Positions 19,732 to 28,962 of a stretch of 64,000 nucleotides of DNA are shown one piece after another (position 1 is the stretch's first letter; each line of letters opens with the position of its first letter). The translations under genes and the position numbers were made by a program. This DNA comes from Chloroflexota bacterium (GTDB lineage Bacteria > Chloroflexota > Dormibacteria > Dormibacterales > Dormibacteraceae). Where the stretch lies: contig VBFH01000031.1 of NCBI GenBank assembly GCA_005883575.1, positions 1 through 64,000 of the forward strand, given 5' to 3'. The notes under the pieces are model-generated. The model saw only the letters and a program-made list of their open reading frames with translations. It had not been told where the DNA came from and did no database searches.

Positions 19732-20705
19732 TAGGCAGCGACGCGCTTGACGGCCTGCACCACCTGCTCCACCGAAGGCAGGTAGTGGTTCTCTAGCGAC
19801 CCGGGCGGATATGGCGTGTCCCAGGCTGCAACCCGTTCGATTGGCGCGTCGAGTGACATGAAAGCCTCCTGCTGCAGGGTGGCCACAATCTCGGAGCCGA
19901 AACCGCCGCTCAGCGGAGCCTCGTGAACCACCACCGCGCGGCCACTCGCCGAGACGTTCCTGACCAGTCCGTCGATATCGAGCGGGACGAGGGTGCGCAG
20001 ATCGAGCACCGCGGCTGAGATGCCGTCTGCGGACACCTGGTCGGCTGCTCTCAGGCTGAGTTCGACCGCGGCGCTCCACGCGATGATCACCACATCCTTT
20101 CCGTCCCGGGCAATGCGAGACTGGCCGAACGGGATCTGGTAGTCATCGTCGGGCACAGTGACCCTTTCGCTTCTGTAGAGACGCTGGGGTTCTAGGAAAA
20201 GCACGGGATCCGGATCTCGAATGGCTTCGAGCAACAGGCCTTTGGCGTCGTAAGGGTTGGCCGGACACACGATTTTGATTCCGGGTTGCTGGACGAACTG
20301 CGCTTCGATCGCGTCTGGATGGAACTCGGGAGTTCGGACTCCGCCACCAAATGGCGCGCGGATCGTGACCGGACAGCTGAACCGGCCTCGGCTGCGATAT
20401 CGATATCGACCCAATTGCGGCCCGATCTGGTGCATGGCCTGATGCGTGAATCCGAGAAACTGGATCTCCGGAACCGGGATCATCCCCCCGATCGCCAGGC
20501 CGATCGACGACCCGATGATGGCGCCCTCGGCGAGGGGCATGTCCACGACCCGTTCCGGACCGAAGCGTTCAAGCAAACCCTGGGTGACGCGAAAGACGCC
20601 GCCAAGCCGTCCGACGTCCATGCCGAGCACCATCACTCGCTCGTCCCGCTCCATCTCGGAACGCAATGTCGAGCGAAGAGCCTCGACCATGTTCAGCTCG
20701 GTCAT
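19728..20705 (-). CDS. Pyruvate/2-oxoacid dehydrogenase E1 beta subunit
   Basis: MTELNMVEALRSTLRSEMERDERVMVLGMDVGRLGGVFRVTQGL; VVVHEAPLSGGFGSEIVA. Confidence 0.92.
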   Translation of the reverse strand: MTELNMVEALRSTLRSEMERDERVMVLGMDVGRLGGVFRVTQGLLERFGPERVVDMPLAEGAIIGSSIGLAIGGMIPVPEIQFLGFTHQAMHQIGPQLGRYRYRSRGRFSCPVTIRAPFGGGVRTPEFHPDAIEAQFVQQPGIKIVCPANPYDAKGLLLEAIRDPDPVLFLEPQRLYRSERVTVPDDDYQIPFGQSRIARDGKDVVIIAWSAAVELSLRAADQVSADGISAAVLDLRTLVPLDIDGLVRNVSASGRAVVVHEAPLSGGFGSEIVATLQQEAFMSLDAPIERVAAWDTPYPPGSLENHYLPSVEQVVQAVKRVAAY

Positions 20706-20751
20706 GACACTCCAGCGCCGGAACCGCAGGCGATGGTCCAGCCGAAAATTT

Positions 20752-20771
20752 GAAAGTCATTCTAGAATGAC
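20752..20771. promoter_or_regulatory. 16-bp perfect palindrome GTCATTCTAGAATGAC, candidate operator in divergent promoter region
   Basis: gaaagtcattctagaatgac between E1 beta (-) and the ICL-family gene (+); member of the recurrent motif described in the findings. Confidence 0.5.
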
Positions 20772-20824
20772 CCGCGGGCACCAACCATGCGAACAGACCG
20801 AGCATTGACGCGCGGGAGGTCCAC

Positions 20825-21775
20825 GTGACGGCGCACGATTCCGGCCGAGCATCGAACCCCGGGCAACAGCTGCGAAAGCTGATCGCGGCGCCTTCCATCC
20901 TTCTAATGCCGGGCGTGTTCGACGGATTCAGCGCCAGGCTGATCGAAACGTGCGGATTCAAGGCGGCGTTCATCACTGGCTCCGGAGTGTCGGAGAGCAG
21001 GTGGGGATGGCCGGATGTGGGTCTGATGGGGCTCGCTGAAAACCTCGAAGCATGCAGGGTCCTAGCGCGGAGCACGTCGCTGCCACTGCTCGGGGACGGC
21101 GACACGGGTTATGGCAACGCCGTCAACGTGCACCTCGCTGTGAGAGCGTTCGAGCAGGCGGGTTTGGCGGGTGTGATGTTCGAAGACCAGACGTGGCCCA
21201 AGCGCTGCGGGCACATGTCGGGCAAGGAGCTGATCGACGCGGATGAGATGGTGCAGAAGGTTCGAGCTGCGGTCGAAGGCCGCGCCGACCCGAACTTCGT
21301 GATCATGGCTCGGACCGACGCCGCCGGCCCATTGGGAATCGACGAGGCGATCAATCGCGCCAACCTGTACGCGGACGCGGGCGCCGACCTGCTCTTCGCG
21401 GACGCCGTGCTCTCGGAAGCAGACATCGCGCGCATGTGCGACAAGGTGTCGGGACCGGTCCTCGTCAACATGGGCTTTGGGATCCGCAAAAGGTCCACCA
21501 CCCCACTCCTGCCTCCGACTCGTCTCGAGCAGCTTGGGGTCGCGGCCGTGATCTATCCCCGGATGCTTACCGCCGCTTCCGCCATGGGCATGCGGAACGC
21601 GATGACCGCGTTGCTCGAGAGCGCCGAATCCGGCGAAGCAGTCGACCGTCCGGACCTGGCCATTTCCTTTGAGGACCTGAATTCTCTGATGGGCCTTCGC
21701 CAGATCGAGGAGATCGAGAGCCGCTACCTAACCTCAGACGAGCTGAATCGAAAGTACGGCTCCAGCCGATCGTGA
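20825..21775 (+). CDS. Isocitrate lyase/PEP mutase family protein
   Basis: LLMPGVFDGFSARLIE...LPLLGDGDTGYGNAVNV...VMFEDQTWPKRCGHMSGKELI...IMARTDA. Confidence 0.92.
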   Translation: MTAHDSGRASNPGQQLRKLIAAPSILLMPGVFDGFSARLIETCGFKAAFITGSGVSESRWGWPDVGLMGLAENLEACRVLARSTSLPLLGDGDTGYGNAVNVHLAVRAFEQAGLAGVMFEDQTWPKRCGHMSGKELIDADEMVQKVRAAVEGRADPNFVIMARTDAAGPLGIDEAINRANLYADAGADLLFADAVLSEADIARMCDKVSGPVLVNMGFGIRKRSTTPLLPPTRLEQLGVAAVIYPRMLTAASAMGMRNAMTALLESAESGEAVDRPDLAISFEDLNSLMGLRQIEEIESRYLTSDELNRKYGSSRS

Positions 21776-22323
21776 AGCCAGCGCTCGACTTCCAGGCGCT
21801 GTTTCCGGAGGTGAAGCTGATCCAGGATGCGAGCCTGGCATCCCGTGTCGAGGCGGTCTGGCAGGAGCTCTGGCAGATGTCGGACTGGGACTCGATCGAC
21901 TCGCTCGCGGTGTCACCCGAGATTCGCTACCCCCACCTGCCGCACAACCGCGCCGTCGTCGAGATGGCGCTCGCCGTGGCGGCCTCCTTCGAGCGGTTTC
22001 ACGGGGTGAAGGTCGATCGCGACGCCCTGGTCGCCGCGGGCCTGCTTCAGGACGCTTCGAAATTGGTTGAGTACACGATTACCGAAGGGGAGATGACACT
22101 CTCGGCGCTGGGGCGCGCATACCCCCACTCGTTTTGGGCCGCGCACATGGCGCTGAAGCACGGCGTGCCGGAGGCGATCTGCCACATCATCCTCACACAC
22201 TCACCTCAGGCTGCCACGTTTCCAACCAGCCTGGAAGGCAAGATCCTCTACTACGTGGATCAACTCGATGTGCTTGCGATTCACGGCGACCGATGGCGCA
22301 AGCAGTTGATGATCAGCAAGTAA
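21772..22323 (+). CDS. HD-domain protein
   Basis: YPHLPHNRAVVEMALAVAASFERFHGVKVDRDALVAAGLLQDASKLVEYT; HD superfamily-like. Confidence 0.65.
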   Translation: MKPALDFQALFPEVKLIQDASLASRVEAVWQELWQMSDWDSIDSLAVSPEIRYPHLPHNRAVVEMALAVAASFERFHGVKVDRDALVAAGLLQDASKLVEYTITEGEMTLSALGRAYPHSFWAAHMALKHGVPEAICHIILTHSPQAATFPTSLEGKILYYVDQLDVLAIHGDRWRKQLMISK

Positions 22324-22332
22324 GGATTCGCA

Positions 22333-24393
22333 TTGGTCTTGCTCGCCGTCGACATCGGCGGCACATTTACAGATGTCGTCGCGATCGACCCAACCAATGG
22401 TCAGTATCAGGCGGCAAAGGTTCCTACCACCCCGAGCCGCCTTATTGACGGGGTTCGACAGGGCACGCAGATGGCGCTGCACCTTGCCGGAGCCGAGGCA
22501 TCGGATGTGGAGAGGTTCGTGCATGGGACAACCATCGGCACGAACGCAGTCCTGGAAAGACGCGGCGCGACCACGGCGATCCTGGCCACCGATGGATTCG
22601 AGGACAGTCTTGAGATCGGCCGCCTGAGACGCACTCGCATGTATGACCTTTTCATGGATGCGGAGACACCCGTCTTCCTCGCGCCGCGTCGCCGCCGGCG
22701 AGGCGTCCCCGAGCGAGTCGCCGCCGACGGCAGCGTGGTACTGGCCCTTGACGAAAGGGGGGTCGTCGAAACAGTTCGCGAACTCAAGGAAGAAGAGCAT
22801 GCCTCGGCTTTTGCGGTCTGCTTGCTCTTCAGCTTTCGAAATCCTTCGCACGAGCGGCGCATCCGCGAGCTCATCCGGGAGCTGGATCCCACCCTCAGCG
22901 TCTCGCTGTCAAGCGAGGTCGATCCGATGTTCAGGGAATACGAGCGAACCGTGGTCACAGCCTTCGACGCCTACATCCGGCCGGTCATCCAGGGCTATCT
23001 GACCGAGCTGACGCGCGAGCTGGACGAAATCGGCATTCACGCCCCGGTCCAGATCATGCAGTCACGCGGCGGAATTACCTCGGCGCGGCTGGTTGCTGAA
23101 CGACCGGTGTCGGTCCTTCTGTCGGGCCCGGCGGCCGGTGTGATCGGCGCTCGGCACGCGGGTTCCTTGTCCGGCCTCAGCGACTTGATCACCATCGACA
23201 TGGGCGGCACCAGCGCTGACATTTGCCTCGTCCAGTCCAACAAGCCATTGGTCACGGCCGAAGGGACGATCGACTCCCATCCCCTCCGCATTCCCATGGT
23301 GGATGTCTCAACCATCGGCGCCGGCGGTGGCAGCATCGCGTGGGTGGATCCGGCGGGGAATTTCCGGGTGGGGCCGCGCTCTGCCGCCGCCGACCCCGGC
23401 CCAGCCTGTTACCGACGCGGCGGGATGGACGCGACGGTGACCGACGCGAGCCTGGTGCTCGGCTACCTCAATCCCGACTTTTTCGCCGGCGGAAGCCTCC
23501 GCCTGGACGTGGATGCGGCCCACCGCGCAGTTGAGGCGTTCGGGATGAAGCTGGGCCTATCGACGATCGAGGCCGCCTCGGGCATCCATCGGCTCATCAA
23601 CTCCCAGATGGCCGACGCCATCCGGCTCGTGTCAATTCGTCGTGGATACGACACTCGCGACTTCGCGCTTGTCCTACTCGGCGGAGCCGGTCCGGTTCAC
23701 GGCGGCCGCCTCGCCTCGGAGCTCGCGATCTCGACGATGGTGGTGCCAGCGGTTCCCGGGGTGCTGTCCGCCCTCGGGCTGATGGTGGCCGCAATCGAAC
23801 ACGATCAGGTGCTGACGGTCGCCGTTCGCCTCGACAGTGCGTGGCCTGAAAGCCTCGAGGCGACCTTCCTCGACCTCGAGGCCCAGGTAGCAGCTCGCAT
23901 GAAGGCCGACAAGGCTCCTCCGAACGAAACCGCGACCGCGCGCTCGGCCGACGCACGCTACGTGGGCCAGGCCTACACCCTCGAGATTCCGATGGAGGGC
24001 CCGGTCTCGACCCGAGCGCTCGCCGCCTATCGTGATGCCTTCGACGCGGCGCATCGGCGGATCTATGGTCACGCCGGCCCGGAGGCCGCGATCGAGCTGG
24101 TCAATGTGCGCGTGGTCCAGTCGTGGGCGTTTCCATCGTTCGACCTCCAGGCGGCCAGCTTGCCATCGGGTCAGACCGGTCCCCGGGCACGCCAGGCCTA
24201 TTTCGCGGAGCTTGGCGGTTACGTGAGAGTGCCGGTGCATCGTCGGGACGAGCTCGAGGTCGGGAGCCAGATCACCGGCCCCGCGATCGTGGAGCAGTTC
24301 GACTCCACCCTGGTGCTGTACCCGGGAAACCATGCGGAGGTCCAAGGCACAGGCAACGTGATCGTGACCGCAACCTCAGGCGCGAATAGATGA
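22333..24393 (+). CDS. Hydantoinase/oxoprolinase family protein, subunit A (HyuA-like)
   Basis: LLAVDIGGTFTDVVAID...HGTTIGTNAVLERRGATTA...QSRGGITSA...SGPAAGVIGA...IDMGGTSADI. Confidence 0.94.
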   Translation: MVLLAVDIGGTFTDVVAIDPTNGQYQAAKVPTTPSRLIDGVRQGTQMALHLAGAEASDVERFVHGTTIGTNAVLERRGATTAILATDGFEDSLEIGRLRRTRMYDLFMDAETPVFLAPRRRRRGVPERVAADGSVVLALDERGVVETVRELKEEEHASAFAVCLLFSFRNPSHERRIRELIRELDPTLSVSLSSEVDPMFREYERTVVTAFDAYIRPVIQGYLTELTRELDEIGIHAPVQIMQSRGGITSARLVAERPVSVLLSGPAAGVIGARHAGSLSGLSDLITIDMGGTSADICLVQSNKPLVTAEGTIDSHPLRIPMVDVSTIGAGGGSIAWVDPAGNFRVGPRSAAADPGPACYRRGGMDATVTDASLVLGYLNPDFFAGGSLRLDVDAAHRAVEAFGMKLGLSTIEAASGIHRLINSQMADAIRLVSIRRGYDTRDFALVLLGGAGPVHGGRLASELAISTMVVPAVPGVLSALGLMVAAIEHDQVLTVAVRLDSAWPESLEATFLDLEAQVAARMKADKAPPNETATARSADARYVGQAYTLEIPMEGPVSTRALAAYRDAFDAAHRRIYGHAGPEAAIELVNVRVVQSWAFPSFDLQAASLPSGQTGPRARQAYFAELGGYVRVPVHRRDELEVGSQITGPAIVEQFDSTLVLYPGNHAEVQGTGNVIVTATSGANR

Positions 24394-26183
24394 TCGAGAC
24401 CCCGCACCAGACGCTGGACCCAATCACCCTGGAGGTCGTCCGCAACAAGCTCGACGCGGTCGCCGACGAGATGGAGATCACGCTTCTCAAGAGCTCCCAT
24501 TCGGCGATCGTGAAAGAGGCACTCGATGCGTCGGCAGCCATCTTCGACGCCGCCGGTGATCAAGTGGCCCAGGCCGCTGCATCGCCGATTCACCTCGGGA
24601 TGATCATTCCGGCGGTCCAGCGCTTCGTTGAGAAATTCCCGACGCACACCATGCGGGATGGCGACGTCTACGTGTTGAACGACCCCTTTGACGGAGGGAC
24701 CCACTTGCCAGACCTCGTGATGACGATGCCTGTCTTCGCGGGGGATCGCTTGATCGCGATGGTGACCGCGATCACTCACCACCAGGACATGGGCGGACGA
24801 AGCCCGGGTTCAACGCCGGTGGACGCGCGCGAGATCTACCAGGAGGGCCTTCGCATCCCACCGCTGAAGCTGTATGACGAAGGCCGGCTGAACACGACGC
24901 TCATGGAGCTGATCTCTCGAAACGTGCGCATCCCCGATGTCGTGATCGGGGACATCTTCGGACAGTTTGCCGCCTGCCATGTGGGCAAGAAGGGAATGCT
25001 CTCGCTGGCAGAGCGACTCGGCCCAGATACGCTTGCGACTTACACGCGCGAGCTCCTCGATCGCGCCGAAAGATTGACCCGCCAGTCCCTGGAAGCGATT
25101 CCAGACGGCACCTATCACTTCGTGGACTACCTCGACAACGACGGGGTCGAGCTCGATCGCCTGGTAAGGATCGAAGTCACCGCGACGATCGCAGGCTCCG
25201 AGCTCACGGTCGACTTCACTGGCTCGGACTCCCAGGTCGCGGGCCCGATCAACTGCGTTCCGGCATCGACACTGTCGGCCGTGTACTACATCGTCAAGGT
25301 CGCGATCGATCCCGATGTCCCGAACAACGCCGGTTGTTACCGGCCGGTTCACGTTGTCCTGCCTGAGGGCAGCATCGTGAACGCCAGGCCTCCCGCGGCG
25401 GTCAACTCACGCTCGGTGGTCGTCCGCAGAATCGTGGACTGCCTGCTGGGGGCACTGAACCAGGCTTTGCCTGGAAGACTGCCGGCGGCCTCCAATGGTC
25501 ATCCCCTTGTGATGTCGATGGGTGGCGTCGATCCCGCCGACGGACGCACCTACGTGACCGCGGAGATCGGCGCCGGAGGGATGGGCGCACGGCCGACGAA
25601 GGATGGGGTGGAAACGATCCAGACCGACACGTCGAATGCTCAGAACATCCCCGCGGAAGCGCTCGAGCTCGAATTTCCAATCCGGGTCGCCCACTGGCGG
25701 TTGCGAGATGACTCAGGCGGCGCCGGGCAGTTCCGGGGCGGACTCGGGTTCGAGAAGCGTTTCGAGGTCCTGCGCGGGGCGGCTCGGGTTTCGCACCGAG
25801 GGGAGCGGCACCGGACCGCCCCCTGGGGATTATTCGGCGGCGGCGCCGGCGCCAGCGCGAAATCGTTACTCCTACCTGACGGCGAAGCGCCGGTTCTGAT
25901 CCCGTCGAAGCTTGAGTTCACGATGCATCCTGGCGACGTGCTCGACGTGTGGACTACAGGCGGCGGAGGCTATGGCGACCCGCTCGAACGGGCGCCTCAA
26001 GCCGTGCTCGCCGATGTGCTCGACCGCAAGGTGAGTGTGAGCTCCGCGCGAATCGACTATGGGGTGGTGATTGAAGGCCGCGAGGTCGTTGAGGAGGCCA
26101 CCTCGGCGCTGCGCGACGAACTCCGCCGCAAGCGAGGGCCCATCACGTGGCGGTACGACCGAGGACCGCTCGGCCGGGAATGA
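24390..26183 (+). CDS. Hydantoinase/oxoprolinase family protein, subunit B (HyuB-like)
   Basis: DPITLEVVRNKLDAVADEMEITLLKSSHSAIVKEALDASAAIFD...NDPFDGGTHLPD...GGGYGDPLER; 4-nt overlap with hyuA. Confidence 0.94.
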   Translation: MIETPHQTLDPITLEVVRNKLDAVADEMEITLLKSSHSAIVKEALDASAAIFDAAGDQVAQAAASPIHLGMIIPAVQRFVEKFPTHTMRDGDVYVLNDPFDGGTHLPDLVMTMPVFAGDRLIAMVTAITHHQDMGGRSPGSTPVDAREIYQEGLRIPPLKLYDEGRLNTTLMELISRNVRIPDVVIGDIFGQFAACHVGKKGMLSLAERLGPDTLATYTRELLDRAERLTRQSLEAIPDGTYHFVDYLDNDGVELDRLVRIEVTATIAGSELTVDFTGSDSQVAGPINCVPASTLSAVYYIVKVAIDPDVPNNAGCYRPVHVVLPEGSIVNARPPAAVNSRSVVVRRIVDCLLGALNQALPGRLPAASNGHPLVMSMGGVDPADGRTYVTAEIGAGGMGARPTKDGVETIQTDTSNAQNIPAEALELEFPIRVAHWRLRDDSGGAGQFRGGLGFEKRFEVLRGAARVSHRGERHRTAPWGLFGGGAGASAKSLLLPDGEAPVLIPSKLEFTMHPGDVLDVWTTGGGGYGDPLERAPQAVLADVLDRKVSVSSARIDYGVVIEGREVVEEATSALRDELRRKRGPITWRYDRGPLGRE

Positions 26184-27277
26184 GGCCGGGTCACCACACA
26201 CAGAACCGCTTCGACGTCGACCTGAGAGCGATCGCCGCGAACGTTGCCACGGTTCGCCGCAGCATCGGCGCCGGGGTCTGGCTCTGTGTCGCTCTGAAAG
26301 CAGATGCCTACGGTTTCGGCCTCCTGCCGGTGGCGAAGACCGTTCTCGACGCGGGCGCTGACGCGGTGGCGGTTGGTTCCGTCGCCGACGGCATCACGCT
26401 CAGGCAGCATCGGATCAGGGCGCCCATCCTAGTCTACGGCGGTGAACGCTTGGGCCCTTCGTCGGTGCGCGAGCTCGAGCAATACCGCCTGATCGGGACA
26501 GTCCATAATGCCGATTCGCTTCGCATGTGCAGGCAATCGGCGCGTCGCGGCCTCGAGGTGATGATCGAAGTCGACGTCGGTCTTTGGCGCTTGGGCTTCG
26601 ATCGCCACGATGTCGCCCAGGTCGCCGAAGCTATACGAGCGGAAGACGCACTCCGGCTACGCGGAATCTACACGCATATGCGAGTTGAAGCGCGACCCGA
26701 TGCGCGCGGAATGAAGAACCAGTTCGCCGCTTTTCTGGCAGCGCTGAGGAGCGCCGGTCCGGTTCCCTTGACCATCGCGGCGAGCAGCCGCGTCCTCGAT
26801 CGCTCGTCGGCGATGGTTTTGAACGGCGTTGACGTCGGCCGGGCCGTGTACGGTCTGCTTCCTTCGAGAAGCGGGCGGCTGGGGCCGCGGCTCAAGCCGG
26901 CATTCGCGCGACTGCGCTCGCAACTGACAACGCTCAAGCCGGTCCCCCCGCAAAGCCGCACCGGGAGCCTCGCCGCGGTACGTCTGCTTGGCGTCATACC
27001 TTTTGGGCGCGCCTCCGGCATGCCGGGAATCAGCGTAGGAGCCGTACTCATACGCGGCCGTCGCGCGAGGGTCGTCGGCGCCCCTTCTCTAGAACACACG
27101 CGCATCGACCTGAGCCGGCACCCGACAGCTCGCGTTGGCGACGAGGTGGTCGTGTTGGGTCGGCAGGGCACGGCCGAGATCAGCGCGGCCGAGGTACTCC
27201 GTGCGCATCCCGAGCTCCCGGATTCAGCGCTTGCCCTCCAGGTCGGGGCTGCGGTTGAACGCTTCTATCTCAGTTAA
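26180..27277 (+). CDS. Alanine racemase-fold (fold-type III PLP) protein with non-canonical active site
   Basis: VALKADAYGFGLLPVAKTVLDAGADAVAVGSVADG keeps the PLP lysine motif; ATGA overlap with hyuB stop. Confidence 0.85.
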   Translation: MRPGHHTQNRFDVDLRAIAANVATVRRSIGAGVWLCVALKADAYGFGLLPVAKTVLDAGADAVAVGSVADGITLRQHRIRAPILVYGGERLGPSSVRELEQYRLIGTVHNADSLRMCRQSARRGLEVMIEVDVGLWRLGFDRHDVAQVAEAIRAEDALRLRGIYTHMRVEARPDARGMKNQFAAFLAALRSAGPVPLTIAASSRVLDRSSAMVLNGVDVGRAVYGLLPSRSGRLGPRLKPAFARLRSQLTTLKPVPPQSRTGSLAAVRLLGVIPFGRASGMPGISVGAVLIRGRRARVVGAPSLEHTRIDLSRHPTARVGDEVVVLGRQGTAEISAAEVLRAHPELPDSALALQVGAAVERFYLS

Positions 27278-27283
27278 GGATCG

Positions 27284-27595
27284 TCAGGGGATCTCCAGCT
27301 CGAGAAGCGGTGCGTACTGCTGCGCTCCGAAGACGTCGGTTTCGCCCGGATCACCGCTTGCTATGGGTCTTCGCATGTTGATCTTGATTGCATTCCCGGG
27401 CTCAAAAGCGATGATCGAGATCACGTCGGCCAATTCGACTCCGTAGCACGCGGCGATTGCCTCGGGGGTCACGGCACCCGAGTCTAGGACGCGCCGGTAT
27501 GTCTCCTTGGCGTCGAAAACGATGTCGAACGTCAGATGGAAGTTGCCCGCGTTCTTGGAGGAGAGACCGCTCGCCAGGTCAGAAAGCTTACTCAG
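27284..27595 (-). CDS. DUF4387 protein
   Basis: LSDLASGLSSKNAGNFHLTFDIVFDAKETYRRV...ETDVFGAQQYAPLLELEIP; start codon uncertain (CTG or upstream). Confidence 0.8.
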   Translation of the reverse strand: MSKLSDLASGLSSKNAGNFHLTFDIVFDAKETYRRVLDSGAVTPEAIAACYGVELADVISIIAFEPGNAIKINMRRPIASGDPGETDVFGAQQYAPLLELEIP

Positions 27596-28962
27596 CTGAC
27601 GCTCTCCACCTCTACGCGGCAGCAGTCGAAGGGATTGGCGATGGTGACCAGGTGATCGATTGTCCACCGGTATGCCTCCTGGTCCGGCGAGAGGACCTCA
27701 TCACCCGGAAGAGCGGCACCGCCTCCCTTACCGAACTTGCCACCGTACTGTGCTCGGAGTGACCCGTACTTCACCAGCTTGGCGATTCGGGTTGCCGTCC
27801 CTTCGTCCGGTGCGATGGCCTGGGCGAGAACTGCGATCTCGTGCCCCGAATTGGCGTTCATCAGGTCGCGAGCGCCCATGATTGCGTCTCTCCCATATAC
27901 GGAAAAGTGAAGCTGCCATCCGTCGGCGCCGACCACCCGCACGACCTCGCGGCGGATGTCCTCGAGGATCTCGTTGATGTGCGCGATCGCTACCGGGTCG
28001 CGAAAGCCGAATATAACCACCTTGCGGGCGCCGACCCAGCCCGAACCTTCCACCTTGACTCGATACTCGGCCGCTTCGACCCACCGCGAACCGGTGACCC
28101 TGACCACTCGATCCGACATCGCCTCGTATGCGACATGGGTCATGTCGACCATGCCTCCAGGCCCTGCCTGGTGAAATGGGTCGAGGCGTTCATAAAGAGT
28201 GTGGCCCGTCACCGAAGCGGGCGTGCACCGCATCGCCGGGTGAAGAGGCTCGACGGTGAATCCGTCCACATCGACGATTCCTATCACCGACTCCCGCTGC
28301 AGAGGCGGAGTCGCGACTAGCGGTCCACACTCGATGCATTTGCCCATGTGCAGCGAAAGGCCGCGCTCCAGGCCTAACCACACTGGGTGAGCTGCGAAGA
28401 GCACGTCGTCACACGACCTCCCAGCGATGATCACGTCGGCGCCATCGTCAAGGGCGCGCAGGTAGGGCTCAACTCCGATCATGGCGACAGCGTTCGCGGT
28501 CTCATCGATCACCTGGTCGGTAAGCGGCCACGGCGCCCCCAGCGGTGCCGAGTACGCAACGCGATCTCGAAGCCAGTCCTTGGTGACCTGGCTGTAGATG
28601 CGCGCGATCTTCAACGGCCCGAGGCGTTCGCGCCGGATCGTCGCCGACACAAGGTCGAAATAGAGGTCAACCGCCTTGTCGAGACCTGCCCCGCCCGCTG
28701 AGCCAACAATCATCCGGGCGCCGCACGCGCGGGCACCCATGAGCATGGTGGTAAGGTCCTGGTCCTCCCACTCGCGGAGGTTGTACCAGTGCCCAGAGCC
28801 GAGATAGAACGGACCGATGTCACCGGAGCCTGCATCCGCGGCAACGACGTCAGGACGCATCTTGATACCGGCCCAGAAAGAATCCGGATGAAAAGGCGTC
28901 AGTCCGAGCGAGCCAGAGGCGCAGAGAACCGCGGAGCGCTTAGCGGCCTGTCCTCGCGTCAT
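27592..28962 (-). CDS. AtuA-like (DUF1446) protein
   Basis: DVVAADAGSGDIGPFYLGSGHWYNLREWEDQDLTTMLMGARACGARMIVGSAGGAGLDK...DVIIAGRSCDDVLFAAHPVWLG. Confidence 0.88.
   Translation of the reverse strand: MTRGQAAKRSAVLCASGSLGLTPFHPDSFWAGIKMRPDVVAADAGSGDIGPFYLGSGHWYNLREWEDQDLTTMLMGARACGARMIVGSAGGAGLDKAVDLYFDLVSATIRRERLGPLKIARIYSQVTKDWLRDRVAYSAPLGAPWPLTDQVIDETANAVAMIGVEPYLRALDDGADVIIAGRSCDDVLFAAHPVWLGLERGLSLHMGKCIECGPLVATPPLQRESVIGIVDVDGFTVEPLHPAMRCTPASVTGHTLYERLDPFHQAGPGGMVDMTHVAYEAMSDRVVRVTGSRWVEAAEYRVKVEGSGWVGARKVVIFGFRDPVAIAHINEILEDIRREVVRVVGADGWQLHFSVYGRDAIMGARDLMNANSGHEIAVLAQAIAPDEGTATRIAKLVKYGSLRAQYGGKFGKGGGAALPGDEVLSPDQEAYRWTIDHLVTIANPFDCCRVEVESVS

Noticed and set aside
18676-20079. 467-aa minus-strand ORF
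   Set aside because: Runs antisense through E1 alpha, which has clear TPP-enzyme motifs; low-complexity Arg/Gly-rich translation typical of high-GC shadow ORFs.
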